Source of the DNA: PFJX01 sp031426735 | GTDB taxonomy: Bacteria > Pseudomonadota > Gammaproteobacteria > Burkholderiales > Thiobacillaceae | NCBI GenBank assembly: GCA_031426735.1 | Contig: JASJPK010000064.1 | Location: 1-64,000 of the forward strand | Reading direction: 5' to 3' | Length of the DNA stretch: 64,000 bases | Shown here: positions 42,201 through 49,331 of the stretch, piece by piece | Layout of the letters: each line of letters opens with the position of its first letter | Numbering within the stretch: position 1 is the first letter of the stretch | The notes under the pieces: model-generated | Database searches by the model: none | Told to the model about the DNA's origin: nothing | The model's input: only the letters and a program-made list of their open reading frames with translations | Made by a program: the position numbers and the translations under genes

Positions 42201-42387
42201 CCTTCTTTTCGACGTCTTCGGCGGCCGCACCCGGCAGCATGGCGGTGACGATCAGCCAGTTGAAGTTGATCTCCGGGTCCTGCTCGCGTGGCATGGCGAG
42301 ATAAGCCAGCACGCCCATCAGCAGCACCACGACGAAGGTGATGTTGGCGAGCGGGTGGTTGCGGATCAGGGCTTGATAGAAGCGCAT
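39277..42387 (-). CDS. RND-family efflux permease (HAE1 type)
   Basis: 1036 residues, normal for RND pumps. It exports drugs or other hydrophobic compounds using the proton gradient, with an outer-membrane channel. N-terminal helix (NITFVVVLLMGVLAYLAMP) and PREQDPEINF follow the family; the large periplasmic loops and the second half (AWATLVLLLAAFALAVSAVA) are present. Asp pair and following segment GMLVDDAVVILEDIYYRM mark helix 4. EDIATLSRAREKPATLVSSQ and LINEAANERRRAG-type loop (here LIDAANERRRAGMG) are typical. The adaptor gene lies upstream on the same strand; no TolC-like gene is seen. Confidence 0.9.
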   Translation of the reverse strand: MRFYQALIRNHPLANITFVVVLLMGVLAYLAMPREQDPEINFNWLIVTAMLPGAAAEDVEKKVTQPLEEAVARIGDIRFISSVSRESVSTVLVRFRDIPAATFDKRVTDLRREVQAASERDLPPEVDDPSVDEITTNNGFPSAMLLLQGAANDETLRDAARRIKVDLERMAGVDKVFATGLSDPELRVAFDPQAVAARGLTAADVADSVASWFQDTPAGRVRVGDAEWLLRVFGQDITPDHLARLTVFPAGNAARPGVSHIPLEDIATLSRAREKPATLVSSQGRPGVMLAITKKSRVNTLALLERVNAYLATQNQGLHGAGLKLSLLDDQTVPTRQSISIMQNNALQGLLLVFLITWLFLGSRLAGLVSLGIPFSLAGTFWLLSLLGFTLNLTVLLGVIIALGMLVDDAVVILEDIYYRMTRGAAAVEAATAAIASVGLPVLASVLTTVAAFLPLILLPGIVGKFMMVVPLVVTMALCISLIEAFWMLPAHVLALKPDFTRPSRLHGWRTRFTHAVRVKYARLLLFSLRHAWATLVLLLAAFALAVSAVAGGWIKQQFFAADPIRIFYVSLDMPPGTAIDVTLTRTQLLERAVTARLQAGELRGAASYAGLKFTETEPFYGDAYGQVAVSLLPREGDMRGADTIVAAMRSEVEKLQLGGRISFIVLSGGPPAEKPVKVRLRGDDYAHLRAAADALKQVVAGIPGSHDVVDDDLPGRHEYVLRVDADAVRAAGLDPALVARLVRLHGEGEIVALARDASEKIEVRVRGPERNFDDIRAALDDAVALPGGGTTTLANLVDAEARTAKGVIKRYDLRRAITIEADLDKTQTDTVAANDQVKAAWDAMAANFPDVAIDYSGELDDIQESLDAMLGLFLLGLGLIYLILAAQFRSYWQPLMILATVPMAFTGVAFGLVVSGNPLSLYSLYGVIALTGIAVNSAIVLIDAANERRRAGMGVLHAAVYSARRRVVPILITTSTTIGGLLSLALGLGGKSLIWGPVASSIVWGLTVSTVLTLFVVPLLYRLFIGRAKIVKNAS

Positions 42388-42405
42388 CGATAAATCGTCG
42401 CTTGA

Positions 42406-42461
42406 GTAGGGTGCGCCATGCGCACCGATTCACGTCGGATGGTGCGCATGGCGCACCCTAC
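42406..42461. repeat. REP palindrome, GTAGGGTGCGCC family
   Basis: A 56-base palindrome from GTAGGGTGCGCCATGCGCA to its complement TGCGCATGGCGCACCCTAC. It separates the adaptor gene (ends 42469) from the permease start (42387) of the same efflux operon. A second copy of this family lies at 51144-51205 inside a coding sequence. Confidence 0.87.
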
Positions 42462-42468
42462 TTGTGGT

Positions 42469-43425
42469 TCACAGTTCGCCCAACCCGCGCCAGACGATGC
42501 GGCTGTTCACCGGCAAGCCGGTCGCTTTCGCCGGGCGCCCTTCCTGCGCGTCCGGCAAGGGGTGAAAGCGGGCGGAATTTTCCAGCGCGACGAAGACGCC
42601 CAACCGCCCCTGTCGTCGCACCAGCAGTTCCGCCGGCACATGCATTTCCGGACTGGCCCAGACCACGCGACCGCTGGCGCCGGGCGCGGCGGTGCTGGCG
42701 GTGAAACGCAGGCGCGCCTCGGCGAGGCGGCTGCTTTTCACCAGCGCAGGCGACAGGCGCGCCAGACGCAGCGGATAGTGACCTGCGTCGGTGCGCAACG
42801 CGATGCTTCGCGCCGATTCGATGCCGGCGGCGTCGGCTGCCTGCACTTCCGCCTTGACCTCGATGCGGGAGGTGTCGAGCAGGCTGGCCAGCGGCGCGCC
42901 CGGCGTCGCCATTTCACCTTCCTGCGCCAGGCGTTCCAGCACGATGGCCGGAAACGGCGCGCGTACGCTGCATTTGGCTTGCGTCGCGCGCGCGGTCTTC
43001 AGCGTTGCCGCATTCACCGCCACGTCGGCGCGGGCGACATCCAGTACGGCGGTGCGGCTGTCCAGCGCCTCCTTGCTGAGGAAGCCTTCGGCGGCCAGTT
43101 TGACTGTGCGCGCGTGCTGCAGGTCGGCCAGCTTTGCCTGCGCCTGACTGGCCGTTTGGGCCGCTTCGGCGCGTTCGCTCGCCAACTCGAAATCGCGGCA
43201 ATCCAGTTGCGCGATGAGTGCGCCGCGGGCGATGCGCTGGCCGGGTTCCACCGCCAGTTTGACGATGCGCGCGGTCAATTCGGCGGCGACCCTGCTCTCG
43301 TTCAGGCTGACCACCTGCGCCTGCGCCGAACGTTCCGGATAGACCGCGATTTCGCGCATCGGCCTGGCTTCCCAGGCGCAAGCGGGCAGGGCATGGACAA
43401 GGAAGATCGTCAGCCAATATTTCAT
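42469..43425 (-). CDS. RND efflux periplasmic adaptor (membrane fusion protein)
   Basis: 318 residues from ATG 43425; an open frame to 43611 adds only an unlikely leader. Signal peptide MKYWLTIFLVHALPACAWEA. Lipoyl-like hairpin halves are AELTARIVKLAVEPGQRIAR and TQAKCSVRAPFPAIVLERLA, with the helical hairpin between (ASERAEAAQTASQAQAKLAD). It bridges the inner-membrane pump and an outer-membrane channel. Upstream of the permease, with a REP palindrome in the 81-base gap between them. Confidence 0.88.
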   Translation of the reverse strand: MKYWLTIFLVHALPACAWEARPMREIAVYPERSAQAQVVSLNESRVAAELTARIVKLAVEPGQRIARGALIAQLDCRDFELASERAEAAQTASQAQAKLADLQHARTVKLAAEGFLSKEALDSRTAVLDVARADVAVNAATLKTARATQAKCSVRAPFPAIVLERLAQEGEMATPGAPLASLLDTSRIEVKAEVQAADAAGIESARSIALRTDAGHYPLRLARLSPALVKSSRLAEARLRFTASTAAPGASGRVVWASPEMHVPAELLVRRQGRLGVFVALENSARFHPLPDAQEGRPAKATGLPVNSRIVWRGLGEL

Positions 43426-43431
43426 GCCGGA

Positions 43432-43461
43432 TTTATTTGCACAGCGCATGGTGCGAATAAA
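43432..43461. repeat. Short REP-like inverted repeat
   Basis: TTTATTTGCAC (43432-43442) and GTGCGAATAAA (43451-43461) are complementary with one mismatch. The motif sits just upstream of the adaptor gene on its 5' side. A related degenerate sequence with GGGTGCGAATGAATTC occurs near 53670. It could be a diverged palindromic repeat or a regulatory hairpin. Confidence 0.45.
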
Positions 43462-43490
43462 TGCGCACCTACAAAGGCGCGGGCACATGT

Positions 43491-43778
43491 TCAGAAGTCC
43501 AGCGGCCGGTAACAGAACACGAAGCGGCCCTGTTCGAAGTTGACCATCAAGGCGCCGCCGCGATTCTCGGCGTAGTCCTGCCAGCCCGGGATGGCGCACT
43601 GAAAATGGCATTCGGAGACGCCATGCGGCGATTCCAGATTGCGGTCGCGATCATAGAACGACAGCAGCATCGCGCCGCCCTGTTTCGCCAACACGTGGTC
43701 GGCGGCGGCATTGGCCAATTTGAGGGACTGATCGAAAGTCAGTTCGAGTTCATCGGCGTTGAGGTGCAGGGTTTGCAT
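43491..43778 (-). CDS. Conserved hypothetical protein (possible DUF5619/AF1514-like)
   Basis: 95 residues: DELELTFDQSLKLANAAADH, GGAMLLSFYDRDRNLESPHG, then VSECHFQCAIPGWQDYAENR and GRFVFCYRPLDF. The pattern suggests a small alpha/beta protein with conserved Cys and His, resembling AF1514-type DUF5619 proteins, which have no established function. No signal peptide or membrane segment. Not clearly in an operon: 54 bases downstream of it lies the adaptor-gene 5' region. Confidence 0.7.
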   Translation of the reverse strand: MQTLHLNADELELTFDQSLKLANAAADHVLAKQGGAMLLSFYDRDRNLESPHGVSECHFQCAIPGWQDYAENRGGALMVNFEQGRFVFCYRPLDF

Positions 43779-43911
43779 GGCGGCTGTGCAGTTTGGTGCG
43801 TCTTCGCGAATGGCGGCAGTATTTCAGTTTCCAGACAGGGGATGTCGCCTCTTCGAACTCCCGCGTTTACGCTCAAACGTCCCGGACTGTGACGTTGCAA
43901 CCGGACACCGG

Positions 43912-44211
43912 TCAGAAATCGTCGTCCTGCTCCCGTTTTTTGCGGATTTTATCGGCTTCATCCCTGAGCCAGGTTTGCTTGTCGCGTTTTCGTTGTTCAG
44001 CTTGTTGCCTGAGCCAGTCCGCGCGCTCTTGCCGGGCTCTGAGGATGCTGCGGTAGTCGAAGCGCAGGTACCAGATATAGATGCCGGCAGACATGAGCAT
44101 GACGCCGCTGATCACGCCGATGATCGAGTCTGTGCTGAGCGTAGCGGCGGCGCCTACGCTTGCGTAGACATAGGGAAGAGGCTCATAGAGCCAACTCGGT
44201 AAGATAGCCAT
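43912..44211 (-). CDS. Small membrane protein of unknown function
   Basis: 99 residues. A hydrophobic segment (IIGVISGVMLMSAGIYIWYL, about residues 29-48) is followed by a strongly charged helix (RSILRARQERADWLRQQAEQ ... RDEADKIRKKREQDDD) likely to lie in the cytoplasm. No recognised domain. It might be a single-pass regulator or scaffold; nothing in its surroundings assigns a role. Confidence 0.65.
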   Translation of the reverse strand: MAILPSWLYEPLPYVYASVGAAATLSTDSIIGVISGVMLMSAGIYIWYLRFDYRSILRARQERADWLRQQAEQRKRDKQTWLRDEADKIRKKREQDDDF

Positions 44212-44257
44212 CGGGCATATTTAGCATATTGAGGGTGGGCTGGCACGAAAAAAATAT

Positions 44258-45100
44258 CTAACTGGGCGCTTCGTTTTCCGCCAGGATTTCAGCTTCCAGT
44301 TCAGCCAGTTGCGCTGCCTGGATGTTCAGCGCGCGCAATGTTGCGTCATGCCAGGCTGGCCATTCCGGGTCGTCGACGCCCTCGCGTGTGGCGTGCAGAT
44401 GGCAGGCGAAATTCAGCACGGCGCAGAGTTTCTGCGCGGCATCGTTCAAATCGGCGCTGGCGGCTTCGTGATGATGGCGAATGGCAAGCACGAGGTCTTC
44501 CGGCAACGCCCAATTTTTCGCCACCATCTGTCCCATGACCGTGTGGCTGATCTGCTCCGCCTGGTCCAGCGCAAGTATGTCGGGCCAGACGTCGCCGCTC
44601 AGTGCCGCGGCGTAAGCCGGAAAACGCTTGCACAGCATTGCCAGGCCGCAATCGTGGAACATGCCCAGCATGAAGGCGATATCCGGACCGATTTCGCGCA
44701 GCCGTGCTTGTTTGACGATGGCGACGCAAAGCTCGGCGACCGCCGCGCCCCGATTCCACAGATGTTGCAGCGCCTTGGCGTGCAGCGGGTCGCTCAGCGC
44801 GGCGCGCAGCACTTCGCTACGCAACAGTGCGGCGGTGTTCTTCATGCCGAGCAGGGCGATGGCGCGCGGCAGCGAATCGACTTTGGCGCGCAGTCCGAAC
44901 ACCGGCGAGCCGACGACACGGAATACCGCGCCGCTGAGCGCACCGTCATTGCGAATCAGCGCGGCCAGTTCCTGCGGTCCGGCGTCGGTATCGCGCAACA
45001 GGTTGTTCAGGCACAGCAGGATTTCCGGCATCGGTGGAATCTTGATGCCGCTGGCCAGAATCGCCTGAATGCGATGATCGGTTTCGGGTTCTTGTGTCAT
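44258..45100 (-). CDS. HDOD domain protein
   Basis: 280 residues from ATG 45100; the open frame to 45445 overlaps the next gene and is discarded. The HDOD core is clear: GIKIPPMPEILLCLNNLLRD, LAALIRNDGALSGAVFRVVG, LPRAIALLGMKNTAALLRSE and the HD-like LGMFHDCGLAMLCKRFPAYA, IRHHHEAASADLNDAAQKLC. HDOD proteins are non-enzymatic relatives of HD phosphohydrolases that act in signalling (chemotaxis, c-di-GMP, motility). It stops 17 bases before the glycosylase end; both are minus strand. Confidence 0.87.
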   Translation of the reverse strand: MTQEPETDHRIQAILASGIKIPPMPEILLCLNNLLRDTDAGPQELAALIRNDGALSGAVFRVVGSPVFGLRAKVDSLPRAIALLGMKNTAALLRSEVLRAALSDPLHAKALQHLWNRGAAVAELCVAIVKQARLREIGPDIAFMLGMFHDCGLAMLCKRFPAYAAALSGDVWPDILALDQAEQISHTVMGQMVAKNWALPEDLVLAIRHHHEAASADLNDAAQKLCAVLNFACHLHATREGVDDPEWPAWHDATLRALNIQAAQLAELEAEILAENEAPS

Positions 45101-45117
45101 ATCGAATGCAGTCGGTT

Positions 45118-45666
45118 TCAGCCAGTTTGCCCGAGAACTTCGGCAATCGCGCGCCAGGCCGCCAATTTCGCCGTGAAAGTCAGCGCGGCATGCGCTGGGC
45201 TGGTCGACGGCAGGCGCTGGCAATGCAGTTGCGGCTGTGCGAGCTGCGGACGCACGCGTGCATTGAAATGGCGTTCCGCCGCGCCGCCATTGAAAAACAC
45301 ATGGCTCAACGCCGGGTGGCGCTGGAAAAAAGCGGCGAAGTCGTTGGCGACAATCGAATCCGGCGCGATATCGGCGTCCAGACTGCCCGGCCGTTGGCAG
45401 GCGTGCAGCACATCCCACAGGGCGACGCCTGCGTCGCGCAGGCATTGCACCCGTGCCGGGTAGGCCAGTTCCGCCAGATTGAGGCCGAGCAGGGCGCCCA
45501 TGATCGGCCAGAACACATTGCGCGGATGCGCGTAATACTGGCCGGCGCGCAGCGAGGCGATGCCCGGCATGCTGCCGAGGATGAGTACCCGCGCACGCGC
45601 ATTTTCGATGGGCGGGAAGCCCTCAGCCCAATGCGCTGGGGGCGGAATGGTGGCCGGCAGGAGCAT
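45118..45666 (-). CDS. DNA-deoxyinosine / uracil-DNA glycosylase family protein
   Basis: 182 residues. Motif 1 LILGSMPGIASLRAGQYYAH followed by PRNVFWPIMGALLG, and motif 2 LPSTSPAHA, match the hypoxanthine-DNA glycosylase (family 6 / Mug-like) branch of the uracil-DNA glycosylase superfamily, which removes deaminated bases. In this branch the motif 1 asparagine replaces the catalytic aspartate. Soluble and cytoplasmic. It is divergent from pfk across a 217-base gap that must hold both promoters. Confidence 0.85.
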   Translation of the reverse strand: MLLPATIPPPAHWAEGFPPIENARARVLILGSMPGIASLRAGQYYAHPRNVFWPIMGALLGLNLAELAYPARVQCLRDAGVALWDVLHACQRPGSLDADIAPDSIVANDFAAFFQRHPALSHVFFNGGAAERHFNARVRPQLAQPQLHCQRLPSTSPAHAALTFTAKLAAWRAIAEVLGQTG

Positions 45667-45883
45667 GTACAGGCGAGCGGTAGGGCCTAGGCGAATGCGG
45701 CATTGTAGAAGCGCAAGGCACGCTGGTTGCCACGTTCTCGACAGGACCAGCGAGCGCCTGTTCGACCAGGCCGCGCCGCTGTGAACGTCGGCGCGTCGAA
45801 ATGATCAATGTCATTTTGTGCGCTGGCCTCCAGGCGGCGTAGGCACGACAATTTGCCGACCCACAACCGCACGCCGCATCCAC

Positions 45884-46984
45884 ATGACCCAATCCATCGG
45901 CATCCTCACTTCCGGCGGCGACACGCCCGGCCTCAACGCGGCGATTCGCGGCGTCGGCAAGGCCTGTTTGACGCACTACGGCATGCACATCGTCGGCTTT
46001 CGCGACGGCTTTCGCGGCCTCATGGAAAACCGCACCATGGCGCTGGAAGGCGAACAACTTTCCGGCATCCTGACCTTGGGCGGCACCATCCTCGGCACCA
46101 GCCGCGACAAACCGCACAAGATGCCGGTCAACGGCAAGATCCTCGACATGACCGAAACCATCGTCGCCAACTACCACGCCAATCAGCTCGATTGCCTGGT
46201 CTGCCTGGGCGGCGGCGGCACCATGAAAAACGCGCTGCGCCTGATGCAGGCCGGCCTCAACATCGTGACCTTGCCGAAGACCATCGACAACGACGTGGCG
46301 CTGACCGACACCACGTTCGGCTTCGACACCGCGCTCGGCATCGCCACCGACGCCATCGACCGTCTGCACAGCACCGCGCACAGCCATCACCGCATCATCG
46401 TGGTCGAGATCATGGGACACCGCGCCGGCTGGCTGGCGCTGGGCGCGGGCATCAGTGGCGGCGCCGACGTGATCCTTATCCCGGAAATTCCGTATGACGT
46501 CGACGTCGTCGCCAATGCGATCAAGGCGCGCAAACGCAAGGGCAAGCCGTTTTCCATCGTCGCCGTCGCCGAGGGCGCCATCAGCAAACAGGAATTCGCG
46601 GAGCAACAGGCCGCCGCCGCGCGCAAGAAAGACAAGAAATCGCGTGAAGTCGTCGCCGAACCCGAACTGGTCTATGCCGAACGCACGCTGAAACTGGCGC
46701 GCCAGCTCGAATTGCTGACCGGCCTGGAGGCGCGCCCGACCATCCTCGGCCATTTGCAACGCGGCGGCACGCCGTCCGCTGCCGACCGCCTGCTCGCCAC
46801 CCGGTTGGGCACGGCGGCGGCCGACCTGATCCAGCGCAAGCAATATGGCTGCATGGTCGCCGCGCGCGGCGATGCGAGCGCCGCCGTGCCGCTGGAAGAA
46901 GTCGCCGGCCAGGTCAAGACTGTGCCGCCGGAGCATCCCTGGGTGGAAAGCGCGCGCGGCGTGGGAACCAGTTTCGGGGATTAG
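45884..46984 (+). CDS. Phosphofructokinase (atypical phosphoryl-donor site)
   Basis: 366 residues. It phosphorylates fructose 6-phosphate in glycolysis. GILTSGGDTPGLNAAIRGVG, PKTIDNDVALTDTTFGFDTA and EIMGHRAGWLALGAGISGGA are family motifs. Relative to E. coli PfkA, the donor loop is LGGGGTMKN instead of IGGDGSYMG, the residue before TIDND is Lys rather than Gly (a feature of PPi-dependent and some atypical ATP-dependent enzymes), and the MGR motif reads MGH. The donor (ATP or PPi) cannot be decided by eye, so no symbol is given. ATG 45884. Confidence 0.88.
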   Translation: MTQSIGILTSGGDTPGLNAAIRGVGKACLTHYGMHIVGFRDGFRGLMENRTMALEGEQLSGILTLGGTILGTSRDKPHKMPVNGKILDMTETIVANYHANQLDCLVCLGGGGTMKNALRLMQAGLNIVTLPKTIDNDVALTDTTFGFDTALGIATDAIDRLHSTAHSHHRIIVVEIMGHRAGWLALGAGISGGADVILIPEIPYDVDVVANAIKARKRKGKPFSIVAVAEGAISKQEFAEQQAAAARKKDKKSREVVAEPELVYAERTLKLARQLELLTGLEARPTILGHLQRGGTPSAADRLLATRLGTAAADLIQRKQYGCMVAARGDASAAVPLEEVAGQVKTVPPEHPWVESARGVGTSFGD

Positions 46985-47011
46985 CCCGGACGCGCGTTCC
47001 CGGGTGCGGGG

Positions 47012-47084
47012 TGCGACAAAATGTCGCAGGCTGGGGGCGCAAGCAGAGCATTAGCATCGGCCGATGAACAGGTCGCTTGACCTG
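47012..47084 (+). promoter_or_regulatory. Two stem-loops before the ABC/NosL cluster
   Basis: TGCGAC-AAAAT-GTCGCA (47012-47028) and CAGGTC-GCTT-GACCTG (47069-47084) are perfect six-base-pair hairpins in the 117-base gap after the phosphofructokinase gene. Neither is followed by a T-run. They may be operators or leader structures for the cluster that starts at 47102. Confidence 0.35.
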
Positions 47085-47101
47085 TAGTGACCGAGGTTCC
47101 C

Positions 47102-47395
47102 ATGGCCCCATTTTGCACGCGACGCGGCTCCACCCTGGCGGGATGGGTGTTGGGACTAGGCGCGTTGGGGTTGGCGCTGGTCTTGTTCGATAGCGACCGG
47201 CTGGCGGCGGAACATGCCGCAGCGGTGCGGCTGGGGCAGGCGCGGGCGGGCGGCGATCGACTGACCGATCCGGCGCTGTTCACCGAGGCGCGTTACGCCC
47301 GCCATGCCAGCCAGGCCGACCGCCATGCCGCGTTTCAGGATCATCCGCTGGCGCTGGAACACTTCCCCGCCGGTTCGCTGCTGCCGCCGCCATGA
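47102..47395 (+). CDS. Small single-pass protein, first of the ABC/NosL cluster
   Basis: 97 residues from ATG 47102 (GTG 47087 is possible). One N-terminal hydrophobic segment (LAGWVLGLGALGLALVLF) acts as an anchor or signal; the rest is a small hydrophilic tail rich in His, Ala and Arg (ARYARHASQADRHAAFQDHP; LEHFPAGSLLPPP). Several histidines could bind metal, but there is no recognised motif. Its stop overlaps the permease start (ATGA), so it belongs to the same operon. Confidence 0.65.
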   Translation: MAPFCTRRGSTLAGWVLGLGALGLALVLFDSDRLAAEHAAAVRLGQARAGGDRLTDPALFTEARYARHASQADRHAAFQDHPLALEHFPAGSLLPPP

Positions 47396-48540
47396 GTTTT
47401 TCGCAAAACGCCTGGTTCGAACGCCAGCGCGGTCTGATCGATTTTTCGGTGGCCAATCTGGGGCGTCGGCGCGGCCGCAATCTCGGCCTGTTTCTGGCCT
47501 ACACGCTGCTGGTGTTTTTGTTGGCCTCCGTCGTGTTGTATGGCGATGCGCTGCGGCGCGAGGCGCGTCTGCTGCTGGCCGACGCGCCGGAACTGGTGGT
47601 GCAGCGTCTGACCGCCGGTCGCCACGACCTGTTGCCGCAGGACTGGCTGGAAAAGGTGCGCAGCCTGCGCGGCGTGCAGTCCGTGGAAGGGCGCTTGTGG
47701 GGCTATCACTACGATCCGGCGGCGCAAGCCAATTACACCTTGCTGGTGCCGAACGACGCGCCGCCCGCGCCGGGCCAGGTCGAGCTCGGCGCCGCACTGG
47801 CGCGGGTGAGCGGGCTGGCGGTGGGCGATGTGCTGTCGCTGCACGGCTTCGACGGCAATCCGTATGCGTTCAACATCGTCCGCGTGTTCGCGGCCGAATC
47901 CGAACTGGTCAGCGCCGATCTGATGCGGGTCAACGCCGCCGATTTCCGCGCTTTTTTCGGCATCGAGCCAGGCCGTTACACCGATCTGGCCTTGCGCGTG
48001 GCGAACCCGCGCGAGGTACGCAAGGTGGCGGAAAAAGTGCTGAATCGGCTGCCCGGCGCGCGGGCGATTGCGCGTGAGGAAATGCAGCGCACCTACGCGG
48101 CGGCATTCAACTGGCGGCAGGGCGTGTTGCTGACTTTTCTGTCGACCGTCCTGCTCGCCTTCGCGCTGCTGGCCTGGGACAAGGCCTCCGGCCTGTCCGC
48201 CGAGGAGCGGCGCGAGATCGGCATCCTGAAAGCGCTGGGCTGGGATACCGGCGACGTGCTGCGCATGAAGTTGTGGGAAGGCGCGCTGGTGTCGCTCTGC
48301 GCCTTCCTGGCCGGCTACGTGCTGGCCTGGCTGCATGTGTTCTATGCCGACGCGCCGCTGTTCACCGCCGTGTTGAAGGGCTGGTCGGTGCTGTACCCCC
48401 GCTTCGCGCTGGCACCGCAGATCGACGTGGCGCAGATCGCCACCTTGTTCTTCCTCACCGTGCTGCCCTATGTCGCCGCCACCGTCGCGCCGGTCTGGCG
48501 CGCGGCGACGCTGGACCCGGACGCAGTGATGCGGGAGTGA
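47392..48540 (+). CDS. ABC transporter permease, FtsX/MacB type
   Basis: 382 residues. Four membrane helices in the FtsX arrangement: one near the N-terminus (LFLAYTLLVFLLASVVLYGD), then a large extracytoplasmic domain, then three close to the C-terminus (LLTFLSTVLLAFALLAWDKA; LVSLCAFLAGYVLAWLHVF; ATLFFLTVLPYVAATVAPVW). EEREIGILKALG-type coupling sequence (here ERREIGILKALGWDTGDVL) contacts the ATPase, whose gene follows by seven bases. Such pairs act on envelope substrates by mechanical coupling rather than classical import. The substrate is unknown; context suggests copper or protein maturation. Confidence 0.87.
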   Translation: MSFSQNAWFERQRGLIDFSVANLGRRRGRNLGLFLAYTLLVFLLASVVLYGDALRREARLLLADAPELVVQRLTAGRHDLLPQDWLEKVRSLRGVQSVEGRLWGYHYDPAAQANYTLLVPNDAPPAPGQVELGAALARVSGLAVGDVLSLHGFDGNPYAFNIVRVFAAESELVSADLMRVNAADFRAFFGIEPGRYTDLALRVANPREVRKVAEKVLNRLPGARAIAREEMQRTYAAAFNWRQGVLLTFLSTVLLAFALLAWDKASGLSAEERREIGILKALGWDTGDVLRMKLWEGALVSLCAFLAGYVLAWLHVFYADAPLFTAVLKGWSVLYPRFALAPQIDVAQIATLFFLTVLPYVAATVAPVWRAATLDPDAVMRE

Positions 48541-48547
48541 GGCCGTC

Positions 48548-49219
48548 ATGATCGAACTCGTTCAGGTCAGCAAGACCTTCAACGCCGGCCAGCCGAACGC
48601 ATTCCACGCCGTGCGCGAGGTCAGCTTCAGCATCGAGCCGGGCCGGGTGACCGCGCTGCGCGGGCCGAGCGGTTCCGGCAAGACCACGCTGCTCGGTCTG
48701 ATCGGCGGTCTGACGCGTCCGAGCAGCGGCCGCGTGCGTCTCGACGGGCGCGATATTTCCGCGCTGCCCGAGCGTTTCCTGACCGGTTTGCGCCGCGCCA
48801 CCTTCGGTTTCGTGTTTCAGCAGTTTCAGTTGATTCGCGGTCTCTCGGTGCTGGAGAACGTCATGCTGCCGGCGACGCCGACCGGACGGCCGTATGCCGC
48901 AGTGCGGGCGCGGGCGCTGCAATTGCTGGACGACTTCGAGCTCGGCGGTCGCGCCGAGGCCAAGGCGCAATGGCTGTCCGGCGGCGAAGCGCAACGGGTG
49001 GCCATCGCCCGCGCGCTGATCAACGACCCGAAAGTGATCCTCGCCGACGAGCCGACCGCACATCTGGACAGCGTGTTGTCGCGCCAGATCCTGGCCATCT
49101 TCGCCGACCTGCGCGCGCAGGGGCGCAGCGTCATCCTGTCCAGCCACGATCCGCTGGTGTTCGAGTTCGGTCTGGTCGAGCGGGTGGTGGAGATACGCGA
49201 TGGCGGGGTGGTAGCGTGA
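48548..49219 (+). CDS. ABC transporter ATP-binding protein
   Basis: 223 residues, usual for a LolD/MacB-type ATPase. Walker A GPSGSGKTTLLGLIGG, Q-loop FVFQQFQLIRGLSVLENV, signature LSGGEAQRVAIARALI, Walker B VILADEPTAHLD and the switch histidine in VILSSHDPLVFEF are intact. It energises the permease encoded upstream. A REP pair (49252-49326) follows in the gap before the next gene. Confidence 0.93.
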   Translation: MIELVQVSKTFNAGQPNAFHAVREVSFSIEPGRVTALRGPSGSGKTTLLGLIGGLTRPSSGRVRLDGRDISALPERFLTGLRRATFGFVFQQFQLIRGLSVLENVMLPATPTGRPYAAVRARALQLLDDFELGGRAEAKAQWLSGGEAQRVAIARALINDPKVILADEPTAHLDSVLSRQILAIFADLRAQGRSVILSSHDPLVFEFGLVERVVEIRDGGVVA

Positions 49220-49251
49220 TCGAGTCGATTCGGCCGGAACATGATTGGCAA

Positions 49252-49326
49252 CGTCACCCCGGCGCAGGCCGGGGTCCAGGATTGCTGCGTTTACTGAACT
49301 GGATACCGGCTTTCGCCGGTATGACG
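49252..49326. repeat. Pair of inverted REP sequences
   Basis: 49252-49279 (CGTCACCCCGGCGCAGGCCG...) and 49299-49326 (CTGGATACCGGCTTTCGCCG...) are two 28-base palindromic units in opposite orientation, CGTCA..CCAG and CTGG..TGACG. This is the common REP doublet layout. It lies in the gap between the ABC ATPase and the membrane protein and makes up a false N-terminal extension of the latter's open frame. Confidence 0.82.
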
Positions 49327-49331
49327 TGGTC

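Noticed and set aside
49245..49331. N-terminal extension of the membrane protein at 49332
   Set aside because: The residues (SPRRRPGSRIAAF...FRRYDV) are the typical translation of a REP doublet.
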